64,000 bases of DNA from Silurus meridionalis. Its lineage: Eukaryota; Chordata; Actinopteri; Siluriformes; Siluridae. The position numbers and the translations under genes are program-made. The DNA is taken from contig NC_060885.1 in NCBI RefSeq assembly GCF_014805685.1, positions 9,236,632 through 9,300,631 on the forward strand, given 5' to 3'. The notes beneath the pieces are model-generated. The model was given only the letters and a program-made list of their open reading frames with translations, ran no database searches and was not told the DNA's origin. Of the stretch, positions 26,711 through 40,200 are shown piece after piece; the first letter of the stretch is position 1; every line of letters begins with the position of its first letter.

Positions 26711-28118
26711 CTTGGTGTAAAAGAATAAGATAAGTGAGGTGTAAGGGTTGTCAACAGTACTTTGATTCATAAAGATGCTCTGGAACTTCCTCTAAAGGCA
26801 AAGACTTAGAGAAATCCTTAACAAAAAACTAACCAAAGTAGCCAAAGTACTTTCTACATACACACTAACACTTTTTTTAGATTATTTATTTAGCCAAATT
26901 ATGGCTTTTTTCATGATCTCCTTATGTACGTTGACATCAAACGTAATATATGTATATATAAACTTCTTCCTAAATACAATGTAAAAAAGCATGCCTTTTT
27001 TCTGCAGTAAAGGTGCAGTCTTCGAGATAAGAGGGTTCCTGAAGGTTTCGATAATTACTTGCTCATATCTTTCTAAAAGAGGAACCATTTTAAGAACCCT
27101 AGTTTATTTCATTTGTTTAAAAAAATGTTTTAATGTTTGTTTTTGGGTTCATCTGCCCCCCAAAAAGGCACTTCTAGTGTTGATAGACCCTTTAGTTGTA
27201 TTATATCAGGTCAATGTTGAATTCTAACATCTGATTGGACATAGGTGTTGAGTAATTCCTAACATCAGCTCTGATAGTAGTTCTGGCTGCAGGGTAAATC
27301 AGGTTATATTTAATGTACTTGTACAAATACGCTAGCTGAATTAAAGGGACTTGAATGACACAGTATAACACACATAGTATAAAACATGGTATAAGCCTTT
27401 CTAAAGGGTAGAAGCCAAGCTTAAAGTGTTTGTCATAGAAAAAAATCACTAATGTAACATAATCAAAATTTTATTTATTTGCAAACTGTGACTTTGCATC
27501 ACATTACACTACCTCATGGTTCATCACTTTCCTATAACAGTACACCTTATAGTGTTTTATGTAGGGGATAATCCACAGCTAGTGTAGAAAAATGTAGGAA
27601 ACAAATAACTTCCCACTGTGCATCAGATGGTGTTTGCCTCTGCAGGGGAGCATTGTTACTATGGTTACAATTGTTAATAGGCTGTGCATTAAGTTAAATC
27701 AGAATTGTGTATTTAAACATAGTATAAGCTTTATGTAATGCACTGTATTTTATTAAATGTTTTTGGTAGTTTTTTTAAAGTATATATATATATTGCTGTA
27801 TTTGACTTTTGGATTTAATTAAATCGGTCATGTTTGATTTTTGCGATGTCTCTGAGCTAGTGAAGGTGTTCTGATTAAACTCTGACAGGCTACACTTTGT
27901 TCCTTTCTTGTTTAAATGAAGATAAATGAGTTAGGGACAGCAGCTTTAAATGTTCTCATGAGACATGAGATAAGATGTTTCAGAGCCTTAATGACTCTGT
28001 TTTGTCTATTTCCTGTGATTGAGTGCATTCATTAGGATGACTGCACAGATAGAAGACTCCAACAGAAGAACACATCAAGAGCACACACAAAACACATACA
28101 CAAACACTCACACCCACA
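26711..28118. other. no assigned exon
   Basis: Upstream exons of the minus-strand gene at 26414 are expected somewhere here or further right. An open stretch at 26882-27088 (MVPLLERYEQVIIETFRNPL) is not supported by splice sites. Confidence 0.35.

Positions 28119-28160
<42 letters not shown>
28119..28160. repeat. (CA)n microsatellite
   Basis: About 20 CA units preceded by an imperfect CA-rich stretch from 28080. Confidence 0.95.
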
Positions 28161-28161
<1 letters not shown>

Positions 28162-28509
28162 CAAAGCAGTCAGAATTTTTATGGGAAAATATGGACACAT
28201 GAATAAACAAAATAACCAAATCAGCAGGGGGAAGCTCATCAATTGTGACCTTCTGCATTGGTGACCTTGATAGCCATATTACACTATTGCTGAACTGGTC
28301 ACTATGTGTTTGGATTGCTTTCTGCCATTAAAATTTTTTAACATTAAATACTTACTTAAAATTTAGCATGGCTTTGTTTTAATTATGGAAGGAGTCTCGG
28401 GTGTCATTGCTTTTTAACAGTTACAGTGCTACACAAAGTTTCCCAATATTTATTTATACGACAAAAGGGAATCTCAGGTTTCCAGTTTCTCTGTAAAATT
28501 ATTTCCTGT
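28161..28509. other. no gene; intergenic
   Basis: The phrase ggaaggagtctcgggtgtca at 28387 recurs as ggaaaggagtctccagtgtcag (31258) and ggaaggagtctcctgtgtcg (45678), so it marks a dispersed repeat. Confidence 0.4.

Positions 28510-28598
<89 letters not shown>
28510..28598. repeat. (GATA)n microsatellite
   Basis: About 22 perfect GATA units. Confidence 0.98.
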
Positions 28599-29906
28599 TT
28601 AGTACCATCTTTTATGGTACAAGGAAGATGTGATTCGAGGCTCATCTCTGTTCTGGCACCAAGGTGGTGGAACAAACTTCTATTTGATGTCTGAACAAAT
28701 AAGTCTCTTGCTGTCTACAAATGACATCTACAGACCAACCTCTTCCAAAGGTTCTTAAAAAAACTTCATAACTAACTTTAGAGCGTAATAACAATAATTT
28801 TTTCTCCTAACATTGACTGATGGTATTCTTACCATCAGTGAGTCCTAGTGAACCAGCATTAGAATGTATTTAGTGAGACTTATTAAAATGTCAAAGCACT
28901 TTTGTTAAGTTGCGCAGGATTAGGGTGTATGCCAAATGTTGTAAATGTAAATGTTATATCTCAAGAGTAGGTTTACACTTACAGTAACAAAGATATAGAA
29001 TGACATTAGCATGATAACACAAGTCGGATAGCTCAGTGGTCATGTGCTGTTAAAGTCAAGTGAGAGTCCTAAATTTAACTGAATGTATGGATGTATGAAT
29101 ACATCTTATATTTGTATTATCTAATTTTTGTAATAGGAACTTTATATTTTGAATGTTTCACATCACAATATATCTATTAACCATTAAACACATTTGTGTG
29201 CCATTAATTAATAAATTAAACATTGTAATCAAATACAATAACACATTCTATGTGTTTGTACAGAAATAATCCATTTAATGGCATTACACTTTGGATTGTG
29301 CCATATCACACCACCCCAGAGTGAATTAGTTTTATGTAACTTCACAATCTGTCATGTATTAGTCTATAATGAACACTGTAGCTACAGAGTGACCATGTGT
29401 AGTCTCCATTTCTGTCCTCTGTAGTAAGTCTTACTATAAGACTGTCTCAAAATCATACATTGCCACAAATTACATATTTTGACTACCTACTATACAAATC
29501 CCACTCTGCAATTTTATACCAAACAAAAATCTAATTGCAAATTTATGAATTATGAAATTTAGTAGCTATCAACCGCACAAACTGCCGATTTTAAATTCAT
29601 ACATTTAAGGTCTAGATCGACATTTTCTGTAAAAAGTCACCCCAGGTGACCTCATGGCACTTTTACTACACAGTGCAGACTGCCATGAATAAGTGCAGAG
29701 ACAGTGCTAGACTTCACATTATGGCTCTAATACATCACCCAGGCCTGGACAACACACTACCATGTTGTGATTATCATCCTAACTGTAATCCTATCTTATC
29801 TGGTTTGGTATCCATGACAACTGCTAAATTGGATCTTGTGTAGTACAAAAATAGCTATTTCAAAATAGCTATTCTAAAGTGTTTGTATTATTTTCTCTTA
29901 AATCTA
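28599..29906. other. no gene; intergenic with SINE-tail fragment
   Basis: At 28905-28955 gtgtatgccaaatgttgtaa and atgtaaatgtta resemble the 3' tail of fish SINEs. Nothing else recognised. Confidence 0.4.
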
Positions 29907-30146
29907 GATTGGAAAAGACAATTAAAAAACATTATAAATTTCCCACATATATAAATCCCATAAATTTCCTAAATTTAGGATAACACTATGAGGAGATATT
30001 TTATATCTTATAAATTATATTTATTGGATTGGAAAAGACAATTACAAAACATTGTAAATTTCCCACATCTATAAATCCCATAAATTTCCTACATTTAGGA
30101 TAACACTATGAGGAGATATTTTACATCTTATAAATTACATTAATTT
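29907..30146. repeat. 120-bp segmental tandem duplication (two units)
   Basis: Unit 29907-30026 is repeated at 30027-30146 with only a few substitutions (gattggaaaagacaatta; tcccataaatttcct; ataacactatgaggagatat). Confidence 0.95.
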
Positions 30147-30199
30147 ATGCCCCACTGCTGTTAAACTCTGCTTTCTGATTGGTAAGATGGTTTCAGTAA

Positions 30200-30480
30200 T
30201 CCAGTTCGGTACAATTTTATTTGTATAGTGCTTTTAACACAATTTCCTAAAACTGATTTTCTAGATGGATTACAAATATATAATGTCAGAATTGTTTAGC
30301 TGTAAGTTTATCCCTAATAAACAAGCCAATGGAGAGATGGTCTGAGAAAGAAACCTGGAGACTCAAAAGGGATCCCCTCCTCATCTGAGTGACACCAAAT
30401 TTCTATTCATTATAGTTTAATCATTGCAGTTAAAAACTGGTCACTAATGTGCTCTTAAATGCAAAACTTAAACCATTGTA
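30200..30480 (-). repeat. dispersed fish repeat 'R1', minus copy
   Basis: The plus text acaattttatttgtatagtg, tttatccctaataaacaagc and ggatcccctcctcatctgag is the reverse of the plus copies. Confidence 0.6.
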
Positions 30481-30889
30481 CTTGCAACCCTAATCATTGT
30501 AACAGACTGTTTAAATTAATTATAATCCAAATCTATTTTTGAGTTTTACTTTCCACAGTAACCTAGTGGATCTTTATGTTTTTCATGTGGAACCATCCTT
30601 AGCTAAACCAAGTGGTCTACAAAAAATCCCAGATTTAAAAAAATGCTTTCTTTCTATTATTGTTTCAAGGGTAACAAGGTAGACAATGACTTGCATGTCA
30701 GGTGCTACACAAAATTTCAGAATAATAATAAACTGCTGTTTACTTTGCATTTTAACCATTGCCAGCAGTTTCCCACATAATCTAGGGAAAAACTGTTTTT
30801 CACTACTCAACTAAAATGACTTTGTGTCTTACAGTTTCTAAATTACATGTTTTATTTCTTTTTCTTCGTTTTAAGTAACATTAATAATA

Positions 30890-31140
30890 GAACTTAAAAG
30901 AATAGACATTCAGCATCACCTAAATAAGGATGGGCTCTCTTTTGAGTCTGTATGCTTATGCTGTATTCAAGGTTTCTTCTTAACATAGGCTCAGTGAGCT
31001 TCTCCTTGCCATTTTCATTTTATAGGGATTAATTTATGGTTTAGAAAATTATATTCCCAGTCGATTTATTATTTACTGTAAACCTGTTTTGTGACAATAT
31101 GTATTGTTAAAGTGCTGTATAAATAAATTAGACTTGGAAT
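30890..31140 (+). repeat. dispersed fish repeat 'R1', plus copy
   Basis: aaggatgggctctcttttga, caaggtttcttcttaacata, tagggattaatt and gacaatatgtattgttaaag with gctgtataaataaatta. Inverted relative to the copy at 30200. Confidence 0.65.
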
Positions 31141-34100
31141 TAGACACTCTTTTTCCAGCTGTTATAATGTGATAACGTTTGGTGAAATAATAAAAAAAAA
31201 TTGGTAAGGTGAGCTTTATGTCCTAGGAGAGAAATATCTGAAGTTTTTAACATTTAGGAAAGGAGTCTCCAGTGTCAGTGATTTGCATGTTTGTAACTGA
31301 GTTACTGTTACCAAAGTTGATTATTGTCCACTGCTAGCACACCAAAATGTACTGTTTTATATGGTCTTCTTTTACAACAATAATCTTCATTATTCAGTGT
31401 TTTAGTTATTAAAGACATGATGCTTTATTATCAATTTGTAGTTACATATATACAGTACATATAGTTAATATATTATAGTGACATTTAATGTTCTGGAATA
31501 TTTGGGGGGGAAAAAACCCTCTCACAAACATAATTACAACTAAAGAAACCACAATGCGTCCTAAAGACTTCTATATGTAGGAGAACTTTAAGATCCAGGA
31601 TATAACTCATAAAATGTTAAATAAAGACCTACTTACAGAATATAAATATATATTATTTATAAAAATAAGTATACTGTATATTTATATAGCTCAGTGAGGA
31701 GGGAGTTGTTACTATAGCAACAATGGCATTAGAATTAGATATTTAATTGACACAAAATAAAGATAGATTTCTGCATTCTGGAATTGTCAGATAAATGTGT
31801 CTTGATGTATAACCCTTTCTTAATATTTTATTTATAGTTTATGTTTAGGATTTTAGGATGCAAAGTAGAATAGGTGTTTACTTTATCAGAGAAAAATTGC
31901 TTCACTAACCCAGAATGGAAGAGGAGAATGAAAAGAATGAAGGGATGAGAAAGATGTAAAGGTTTAATAGTGCTGGTGGGGTGCGGATAGCTTGTGATCA
32001 GTAATTTGGTGGTTTCTGTTCTAAAGGTCAGGAAACATGAATGCTGTGGAAGATTTCTATGAAGCTGATGAATGTTGTGTGGCAGTGGCTCAATTGTTGC
32101 TTTATGATGTGTCTTGCACATTACGGCTCAGAAAATGGTCAAGACTTTGAACAACACAAAAAAATAGTGGAAAAGGAACGCCAGTCTCAAACCACTGATG
32201 TCTCGTTTTCTATAAACAAACTGTACAATAGGCTAGATTGCAATTACGGCCATTTTCTTATTTAATTATGAGTGAAATCAAGCTGTGCTGCTTGAGTTCT
32301 GAAACGTACTGTATAACTAATATGAGTGCAGCTATAATCAGCATCACCGATGGAATTATTGCTAATAAATGTACATTTAGTTTATGTTTTATATTCTTGG
32401 CATCCTTCATGTTTTATTGAGTGTCATATACCATAGGACTATGTCTCCCAGAAACCCTTGTTTTTTGCACTGATTCACATTTACTGCTAATTAGTACTCA
32501 CTTACTGAGTATATGTCCTCACTTTTCATTGCACTTTTTGTCTCATCGTTGTGTTTATTGTGTTAAGTTTTTACTTAAAACAGTACCTGCACTTTAAACT
32601 GAGATGTAACACAGTTTTGTAACTTAGGCTTTGTAGTATAATCCTATCAAACCCAATTGTTTAAATTGAAATGGTTTACAGTTAACACTAAACACTAAAG
32701 TTAGTCAGACTCACTGCAGCTGTTAATCAGTAGTAGGAGAGATGCAACATAAGACTGAAGGTTAACTAAAATATGTGAGTGTGTGTAGTGAGGGGATTGG
32801 TGGTGTAGCAGTGAAGGTCATGTGTATCGTATTTTCAAAGGGGATTAACTTAACAAGAAAATGAAGCTGTTGAAGGTTAATCATTTGCTCAGTCAAATTT
32901 TATGTTAAATCAAGTGATAAAATCTTTTAATTAAGCAATATCTTTCAAGTGCTTAGTTACACTAAATATATCAGCCATTATTGAGCCGTAGGCAGAAGGT
33001 AGTGCTAATATTCAGGAGAAAATGGAGCAGTTGAAAGTTTGATGTTACTTATATATTACAGTCTTTTACTCAATTGTATAGGATGCCTTTGGATGCAGTA
33101 GCATTACACTTTTGAAAACCCCAAAGCATTGTTTCAAATATATGTTTTTAATATAACTGATTTTCCACATGTTCCCCAACAACGTCAAAGAAAAATGAAC
33201 AGTCCTGTATTTTTTACAATAAAATGGGAGAAAATGGCACTAGAATATAAACTAAACATTGGAAAATTTACTACATATTATGAATCTAACATTACCTCAG
33301 GGAAATGACACACACACACCTTTTCAAGCAGTGGAAATACACTACCAAATGTCCCTACATATGAATTACAAATAAAATGTATTACTAATACTGTCTCTGA
33401 ACTAACAACATAAATTAATCTAAATAGATAACTAAAAAAGCCACAACAGCCAGTTAGATTTAGAAATCAAATGAAGTAACTGCTACCACCCTGAAATTTG
33501 TGTGTGAAGAAAAAAAAAAATTAGACTTTAGACGTTAACCTGCCTCAAGCTTGACTCTATCATGATAATATGCAAAAAATATGAAAATAATATAAGCAAA
33601 AATGGTTCTGAACCAGACAGTCTAGCAAAGCTATTCCATTTCAATTGAACCCAACATACACCACACAACACAGTTAAACCATTCTGGCTTCATCTAAACA
33701 ATATACTATAATTCCCACTCTGCATAAGTTTCAGTATGAATGGGATGTGTGAATGTGTGTATGTATGCGTGTGTGTATGTATGTGTTTCTGAAAGAGGTG
33801 AAAAACAAACTCAGAAATTCTACATAACTTAATGTACAGTTATTGTCTAAAGTATTGAAAAAAAAACTTTTTGAATTGAGGAAAATAAAATGAAGTTAGT
33901 GCCATTATTTTCTCGTGAAAAGTAATCATTACTTTTATAATTCTTTTAGAAAATTGTTGCTTGTTCTGCAATATTTACTAGCTAGATCTTGAATACTTGA
34001 TTAGCCAGTAAAATCATTCTGAAAAAACATAGCTTAGTTAAATTCTGCAATCTTAGTAAATTAGTAAATCATCATGCTTTTGCAACTCGAAATTAGCTCA

Positions 34101-35089
34101 TTTAATTGATACAAATCTTCATTTAATTCTTTTAACATATTAAAACATTTAAATATCCACAAAGTTATAGTGTTTTTCAATTTTTGTTTTTTTAATTAAT
34201 TAATTAATTTATATTTACAGTGCTTAATCGTAGAGCATGAGAAGACACATTGTCATGATCCTTGAGAGCTGTCTTTTTTTCTACATTAAAGAATTTAATG
34301 GAAAGCAAACTGTTTGCGTATGGCATATTGCCACTGGTTTGATAAGAGTAGTAGCAGCCTTTGATATTGGTAGATTGGTGTTAGTGTGTTTTGAATCTTC
34401 AAGTAAAGTATAAAACCACCAAAACAATATTTAGAGTATAGAGAAACTAGTAGAATTAGAAAAATAATTACATTTACTTAATTACTAATATTGGTAACTG
34501 ACTGGTTTGTGGTTCATTGTTCTCCTCTTGGTCCCAGGGATCTTGTGGCCCCTTGAAGCCCCTGACCCTTACAGGCTTTTCATCTTCATCGCTTTTGTTG
34601 TTGAAATTCCTTTGTCCATTTGAAAAAGGTTTTTCATGCTAGTGTTTGGTTCTTCTTGTGTTCTCTCAGAATAAATGGCTGTTGTTTTATAGGTATGATG
34701 ACTGAATTCTGTTGCTGTTATTATTCAAAATGAGTTGCTATGTACACAGGATTGGTCAGGCTCATCCACCAGCTCTTTAAATAGATTTACTACATTATTA
34801 TAGAACATTTATTCATTCATTCATTGGTCTGTTAATTTGATTAATTAAAAAAAACTGAAATATAATTTAATATGAATGCTGCCAGTCAGCGTTGTGGTTA
34901 TGGTCCATCAGAAAAATACGTTTGTAACCCTTTATTAACATGTACAATCCTTCATTAAAGTTTATATTTATCTTCCTTGTTTTAATCCCTGCTCATATTT
35001 CATGCCTCATCATTGTGCAAGAGCAGTTCCCGTTATTTTGCGTGGATCCTTCTCATTTGCTCAAATCTCTGCTACTGTTAAAACGGCTT
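31141..35089. other. no gene recognised; 3.9 kb upstream of lrpap1
   Basis: AT-rich. Open stretches at 31828-32420 show no domain or splice support. A ZNF143-like phrase (actatgtctcccagaaaccc) at 32438 is isolated. This interval is where a head-to-head partner of lrpap1 would begin, but no exon can be assigned. Confidence 0.4.
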
Positions 35090-35316
35090 TGCCGAGAACT
35101 ATGGGAAACGTAGTCTTTTATTGTCGCTGTCGCAATACAAAACAAAGGAACGCTTATAGATTAATGACTACATTTCCCAGAAGGCGGTGCAGCCGTGAGA
35201 TAATAGCATGTGATTATTTCGCTTCCGGGATGAGGATAAATGTATAAAGCGCACAGCTACTTTTCTCCGTGTCTTGTTTGTTTTGTTTGAGCGGTTTGCT
35301 TTGAATTGGTTGAAAC
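35090..35316 (+). promoter_or_regulatory. lrpap1: lrpap1 promoter and 5'UTR with two opposed ZNF143/THAP11-type sites and an ETS site
   Basis: Two matches to the ACTACANNTCCCA core (ZNF143/THAP11/SBS type) lie in opposite orientation. The plus copy at 35166-35183 reads gactacatttcccagaag. The minus copy at 35097-35115 reads aactatgggaaacgtagtc on the plus strand. A GCTTCCGGGA site (ETS/GABP type) is at 35221-35230. CpGs are commoner here than in the flanks, and no TATA box is evident. This is typical of a constitutive vertebrate promoter, fitting a chaperone gene. The start of transcription is inferred near 35240-35280. Confidence 0.6.
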
Positions 35317-35478
35317 ATGGAGGTGTATGGTTTGTTTTTGTGCGTTTGCCTCGCTGTGGGAGGAATGGCGGGGAAATACTCCCGAGAAGTGAATGAGCAG
35401 AAGGTGGAGAGTGAAGGGAAAACCGCCGTGGAGTTTCGCATCGCTAAATTAAACCAGGTTTGGGAGAAGGCGAACAGG
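35317..35478 (+). CDS. lrpap1: lrpap1 exon 1 (coding part)
   Basis: Encodes residues 1-54: a hydrophobic signal peptide (MEVYGLFLCVCLAVGGMAG) and the start of domain 1 (EFRIAKLNQVWEKANR). It ends in phase 0 at AACAGG followed by the donor GTGAGA. The ATG sits in an aaacATGG context. Confidence 0.95.
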
Positions 35479-35504
35479 GTGAGAGTCTCGTGACTGAAAT
35501 ACTA

Positions 35505-35563
<59 letters not shown>

Positions 35564-37112
35564 GAAAAGAACAAGTTTAAATAATGATAAATGGAGATAT
35601 TTATTACAGGGGTCCAATGTTTTGGACTCTTGAATGGAACGAGTTGAAACCAAACCTCAGTAAAAGTAAAAAAGAAAATCAGTAGAGATGCAAATAAAAT
35701 TGGAATAAAAATAATTGTCCATACCTTCCCTTTAAAAAAAAGTTTTACAAATATTGGAACATTGTAAATATTAAAGGACAGACATGAAACTATTCAAAAA
35801 GTTATTTATATATTTAGTTAAATATTTGATGATAGTTTTTTTGTTTGTTTTTATTTGTTTGTGTTATTTTTGTTTTCTTTTACTTGAAAAATCCCTTTTT
35901 TCTGTGCAAACACAAATAGCCAAAAGAAGAACGTTTTAAACTCATTCTCAAGACTGTCTCATCAAGCAACACGCATAAATTAATAAAGTTTCATCTGTAT
36001 ATTTTATAATGCTGTATTCTGGTTGCTTGTGCTTGATAATAGTTTGTTTTTGGAATGTAAAAGAACAGACGTCCAAATCAAAGTTCAGTGTGACTGGCCT
36101 TTTTTCTGCTAAACAGCCTCAATTCTTCTAGTAACACTTGCACACAGTTTTTGAAGGAACTCAGCAGGTAGGTTGTTCCACACATCTTGGAGAACTAAAC
36201 GCAGATCTTGTGTGGTAATCTAAGGATGTAAGCCCTTCAGCAAACAGCCTGTTTTTCTGCTACAGTCAAACGTGCAGCCAAATTTTGATTCATCAGTCTG
36301 GAGCACCTGCTGGCATTATTTTGCATCCGAGTTCCTCTGTTTTTGTTATGCATAGTTGTCACTCAGGCTTGTTTCCATGTCAGAGGTTTGGCTTTTTGGC
36401 TGCAATTCTTCCTGAAGACCACTTCTGGCCCCGACTTTTCCAGACAGTAAATGGTTGTACCTGCGTCCCACTGGTTTTGGCCAGTTCTTCGCTTAGGGCA
36501 CTGCTTCAGATTTTAAAGGGAATACACATCTTCGCATCTTCAGTTCTCATCACCCGTTTCTTGCTTCTTTTTATTGCCTGAAAAATTTCTTGCAAATGCT
36601 CCGTTTTGTCAAATTGAGCATACAAAAAGGGTACAAATTAAAGAATAAAAATAGAAACGATAAATTTAAGTATTAAAAAAAACGAATAGGGATAAAATAC
36701 AATATATTATTGGTTTATAAACAATAATAAAAAATAAAATATTTTGATATGCAAATGTGTAGCAGCATTTCCATTCGTGGAGGCAGATAAAGTGTGAAAT
36801 TGAATTAAAAAGTGCATGGATGTGCAGTTTGAAATGTGTGGGTGTGAGGTAGTGGGTGTTGTTCATTTGAGTCCAGGTTCTGGTCCTTGATTTGCTTCTA
36901 GGTGAGGACTCAAACTGGTGCAGGAAGAAGCTCTTCCTCATTTTCCCTGTTTTGTACAAAAACCTGACCAATATCTTGATATTCATCTAAACAATGACTT
37001 GAGGTGTGGTAAATGGGGTATAAGCAAAATAATTGACTATGGGCCACTGACTTACAAGAAAAATAACACACACCAGAGGTGTAACCATTAAGCAATACAT
37101 TTCATTGTACTT

Positions 37113-37201
<89 letters not shown>

Positions 37202-40200
37202 AATCAGCTGTTCCTTACTTAATTTCTTGTGTGAATATATTTTTGACAGCTTGTATATTCATTAAATTAATTGTGTGCACTGTTTTCAAGAGAGTCAAGA
37301 AGCTTTTATTGTCATTTCAACCATTTATAGCTGATGCAGTGCACAGTGAATTGAGAAATGTGCTACATAAAACAACATAAAGATACATAACGGAACACTC
37401 GCCACATGAACTGCATCGTGTGCGACCTGGTGCAAACAGACAACACGACAGTTTAGGACAAAAACACAAAATAGAACTGCTAGTAAACCTACTGTATATT
37501 ATACAGTGTGCAAAAGAGAGCTGTATACAGGAGTGTACTTGTAAATCAACACAAAATGTAAACACAAAAGGTTGCACAGCAATAGCAGCAGTCAAATGGA
37601 TGTGCAAAAACAGCATTTAAACAGTTCTGTAAAATAATAATATATAGGTAATGCTGAAGACATGGATGTGTGAAATGAGTGAGTGTGTGTTTGAGTTTAG
37701 ATTTGTAGCAGTTCAGTAACACAGCTGAGTGTGTGTGTGTGCATGTGAGTTTCCAGTTCAGTTCTCTGTGTTGAGGAACCTGATGACTTGAGGAGAAAAA
37801 ACTGTAGTACAGTCTGGATGTGAGGCTCGAATGCTTCAGTAGATTGGTAGGAGAGTGAAACGTGTGTGAGGGGTGTGTGGGGGTCATCCACATTGCTGTT
37901 GGTGTGTGGTGTAAATGTCTGTGATCGATCAGTAAAATCAGCTGATAACGCAGTCCTCTCCATCCCCAGGCTATACTTTATACTTTAATAACCACTGAAT
38001 AGAGTATGAGATGAAGGATGTATGTAGTGCATATATATCTTATACAAGACCTCCTGAAGTTGCTGCTTGCCAAAAATAACATAATCCAACACACCGCAGA
38101 TTTGATAACTCACTCATGAGCTGAATCAGGCGTTTAGACATGGAGAAATCATGAAACTTGGCAGCACAGCAAGCCTCCAGGACAGGAGTTAAGAATCACT
38201 TACATTGTCATGCTGTCAGAGCTAATCTGCTGTTTTTAAATTCCCCATGGTCCTTGTTTATCTTCCTTTCCCTCCTACAGATGCAGCTCGCCCCAAGGCG
38301 GCTGTCTGAGCTCCACAGTGACCTGAAGATTCAGGAGAAAGATGAGCTTCAGTGGAAGAAGCTAAAGGCAGAGGGACTAGACGAGGATGGCGAGAGAGAG
38401 GCCAAGCTCAGGCGCAACTTTAACAGTAAGAGCGCAAATATTTGCTGTTTCTCGTTTATTTTTGTTGTACTGTACGAAGGTTTAAACAGTACAAGGCCTT
38501 AAAATAGCCAGAGACTCATGAATACCGAATTCAGTGACAATACTGCGTAGTAGGGGACGGTGTGGGAATTAAATTAACCTGTCACAGAGCCAAATATTCC
38601 TTCTGACATCCCAGGCTGTGATGACCTAATTGTGTGATTAATGATTAGATTTCTATGCCATCATTCGTGAGGTGTTCAAGGATGAATCAATAACTTCTTA
38701 TATTGGCTTTTACCAGAGCCAGTAAACCTCTGCCCCCTCTGCAGTAGTAGAGCAAATGATTGTCATGACTAAGGCTACAGAGGGTTCCAGTGTCTACATG
38801 TTATTTATAACATTTGCAGGCGGTACTTGAAGTGTATGGAAGCATAATTCATTTTAAAATGCAATTTGCAAAATGACAAATCTTGAAATTGGAAATGTAT
38901 TTCTGTATTTACATTTTCCATTTGTATATGTGCAAAGTTTGGTGCAAAATGAAAATAAAAATTAAATTATATAATACAATTCTTGCCATTTCCAACAGTA
39001 GTTTTAATATGCAAATTATATGCTAATTTTAGTGCTATATAAGTTGTAAAATTTAAAAATGAGTCTATTACCCAAATTGATTTGATATGTGTAACATGTA
39101 AAAGCAGAAGCGGAAGCAAAATGATCGTTTAAATGTTATTTGTCCTAAATGCCTTTCAACTCACGGTTAGCGCCCTTAGGATTGCATTTTCATCATAACA
39201 GTGTGGGATATTTGTAGCCAAGTTCAATGTATATTTCAAAACTCATCCTGTGCCAAAGGTATAGCAAAAAAGGTAGCAAAATGTTGATTTAGATGTCGTT
39301 TATGTAATGCATTGAAACTTGAGACGTTTAAAATGCATTTTCATTTAACATCCCGTGAAGAATGCAGTTAAGTGGATGTGGATTTAAAAAAGCATTCTGA
39401 GCTGACCACGCCCATCAAGTTTTTCCGAGAAGCTGCCCAAGCATGGAGCGTCAAATCGTCCCGTTGATTTTTTTTTAAAACAAGCGGTTTTCATGCAGAT
39501 GATGGTCAGCGAATGTGATGGTCAGTAACAGCCCTCGCGTAAGCAATCTTAGCTCTTTTCTTTTTGCCTTGTTCTTTATTGGCCAACTTACCCTGTGTCC
39601 CACCACTTCTATACATATGCGACATCGTCTGTATGAAAAATACTCCTTTTAGACAAAACAACGATACGATTTGACGCTCCAGTGCTTGGGCAGCTTTTTG
39701 ACTATAGAAGTGACCTGCATTTTTAAAAAGCGAATAAGCAGAACACATTTCAAAAATTTGCAGCAGGAAAACCAAGGAAATTGAAAAACTTAAGGGATGC
39801 ACAATGTGAATGTGTTTTTACTTCAGGTTGTTCTAACTATAGCCGTGTGTCAGTTATTTTAAGAGCTAATTGCAAACAAAGTGGGTGGGACTGAAGGGGG
39901 CTGCCTATTATAAAATATTTTTTATATAGGTTTTAGTGTAGCTGTTTTCTTTCTGTTGCTAGGCTCCATATGCCATATCAGTTTTGTGTCTACTTTCTAG
40001 CATGTTCGAAAATTGTGAGGTATACAATATAATGGCATAATTCATTCATTCGAGAATATTTGTTTTCGTAGTCATCCTGGCCAAGTACGGAATGGACGGT
40101 AAGAAAGACAACCGTGCCTTGGATAGCGCCAACCTTAAAGACCATGATTCCAAACTGGGAGAAATATTTGGAGACCCAAGACTGGAAAAACTGTGGAACA

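Noticed and set aside
29020..29075. tRNA-like text (ggatagctcagtggtcatgt)
   Set aside because: Has an A-box-like piece but no B box; too short to call a SINE or tRNA gene.
32438..32458. ZNF143-like site (actatgtctcccagaaaccc)
   Set aside because: Isolated, in AT-rich DNA without other promoter signs.
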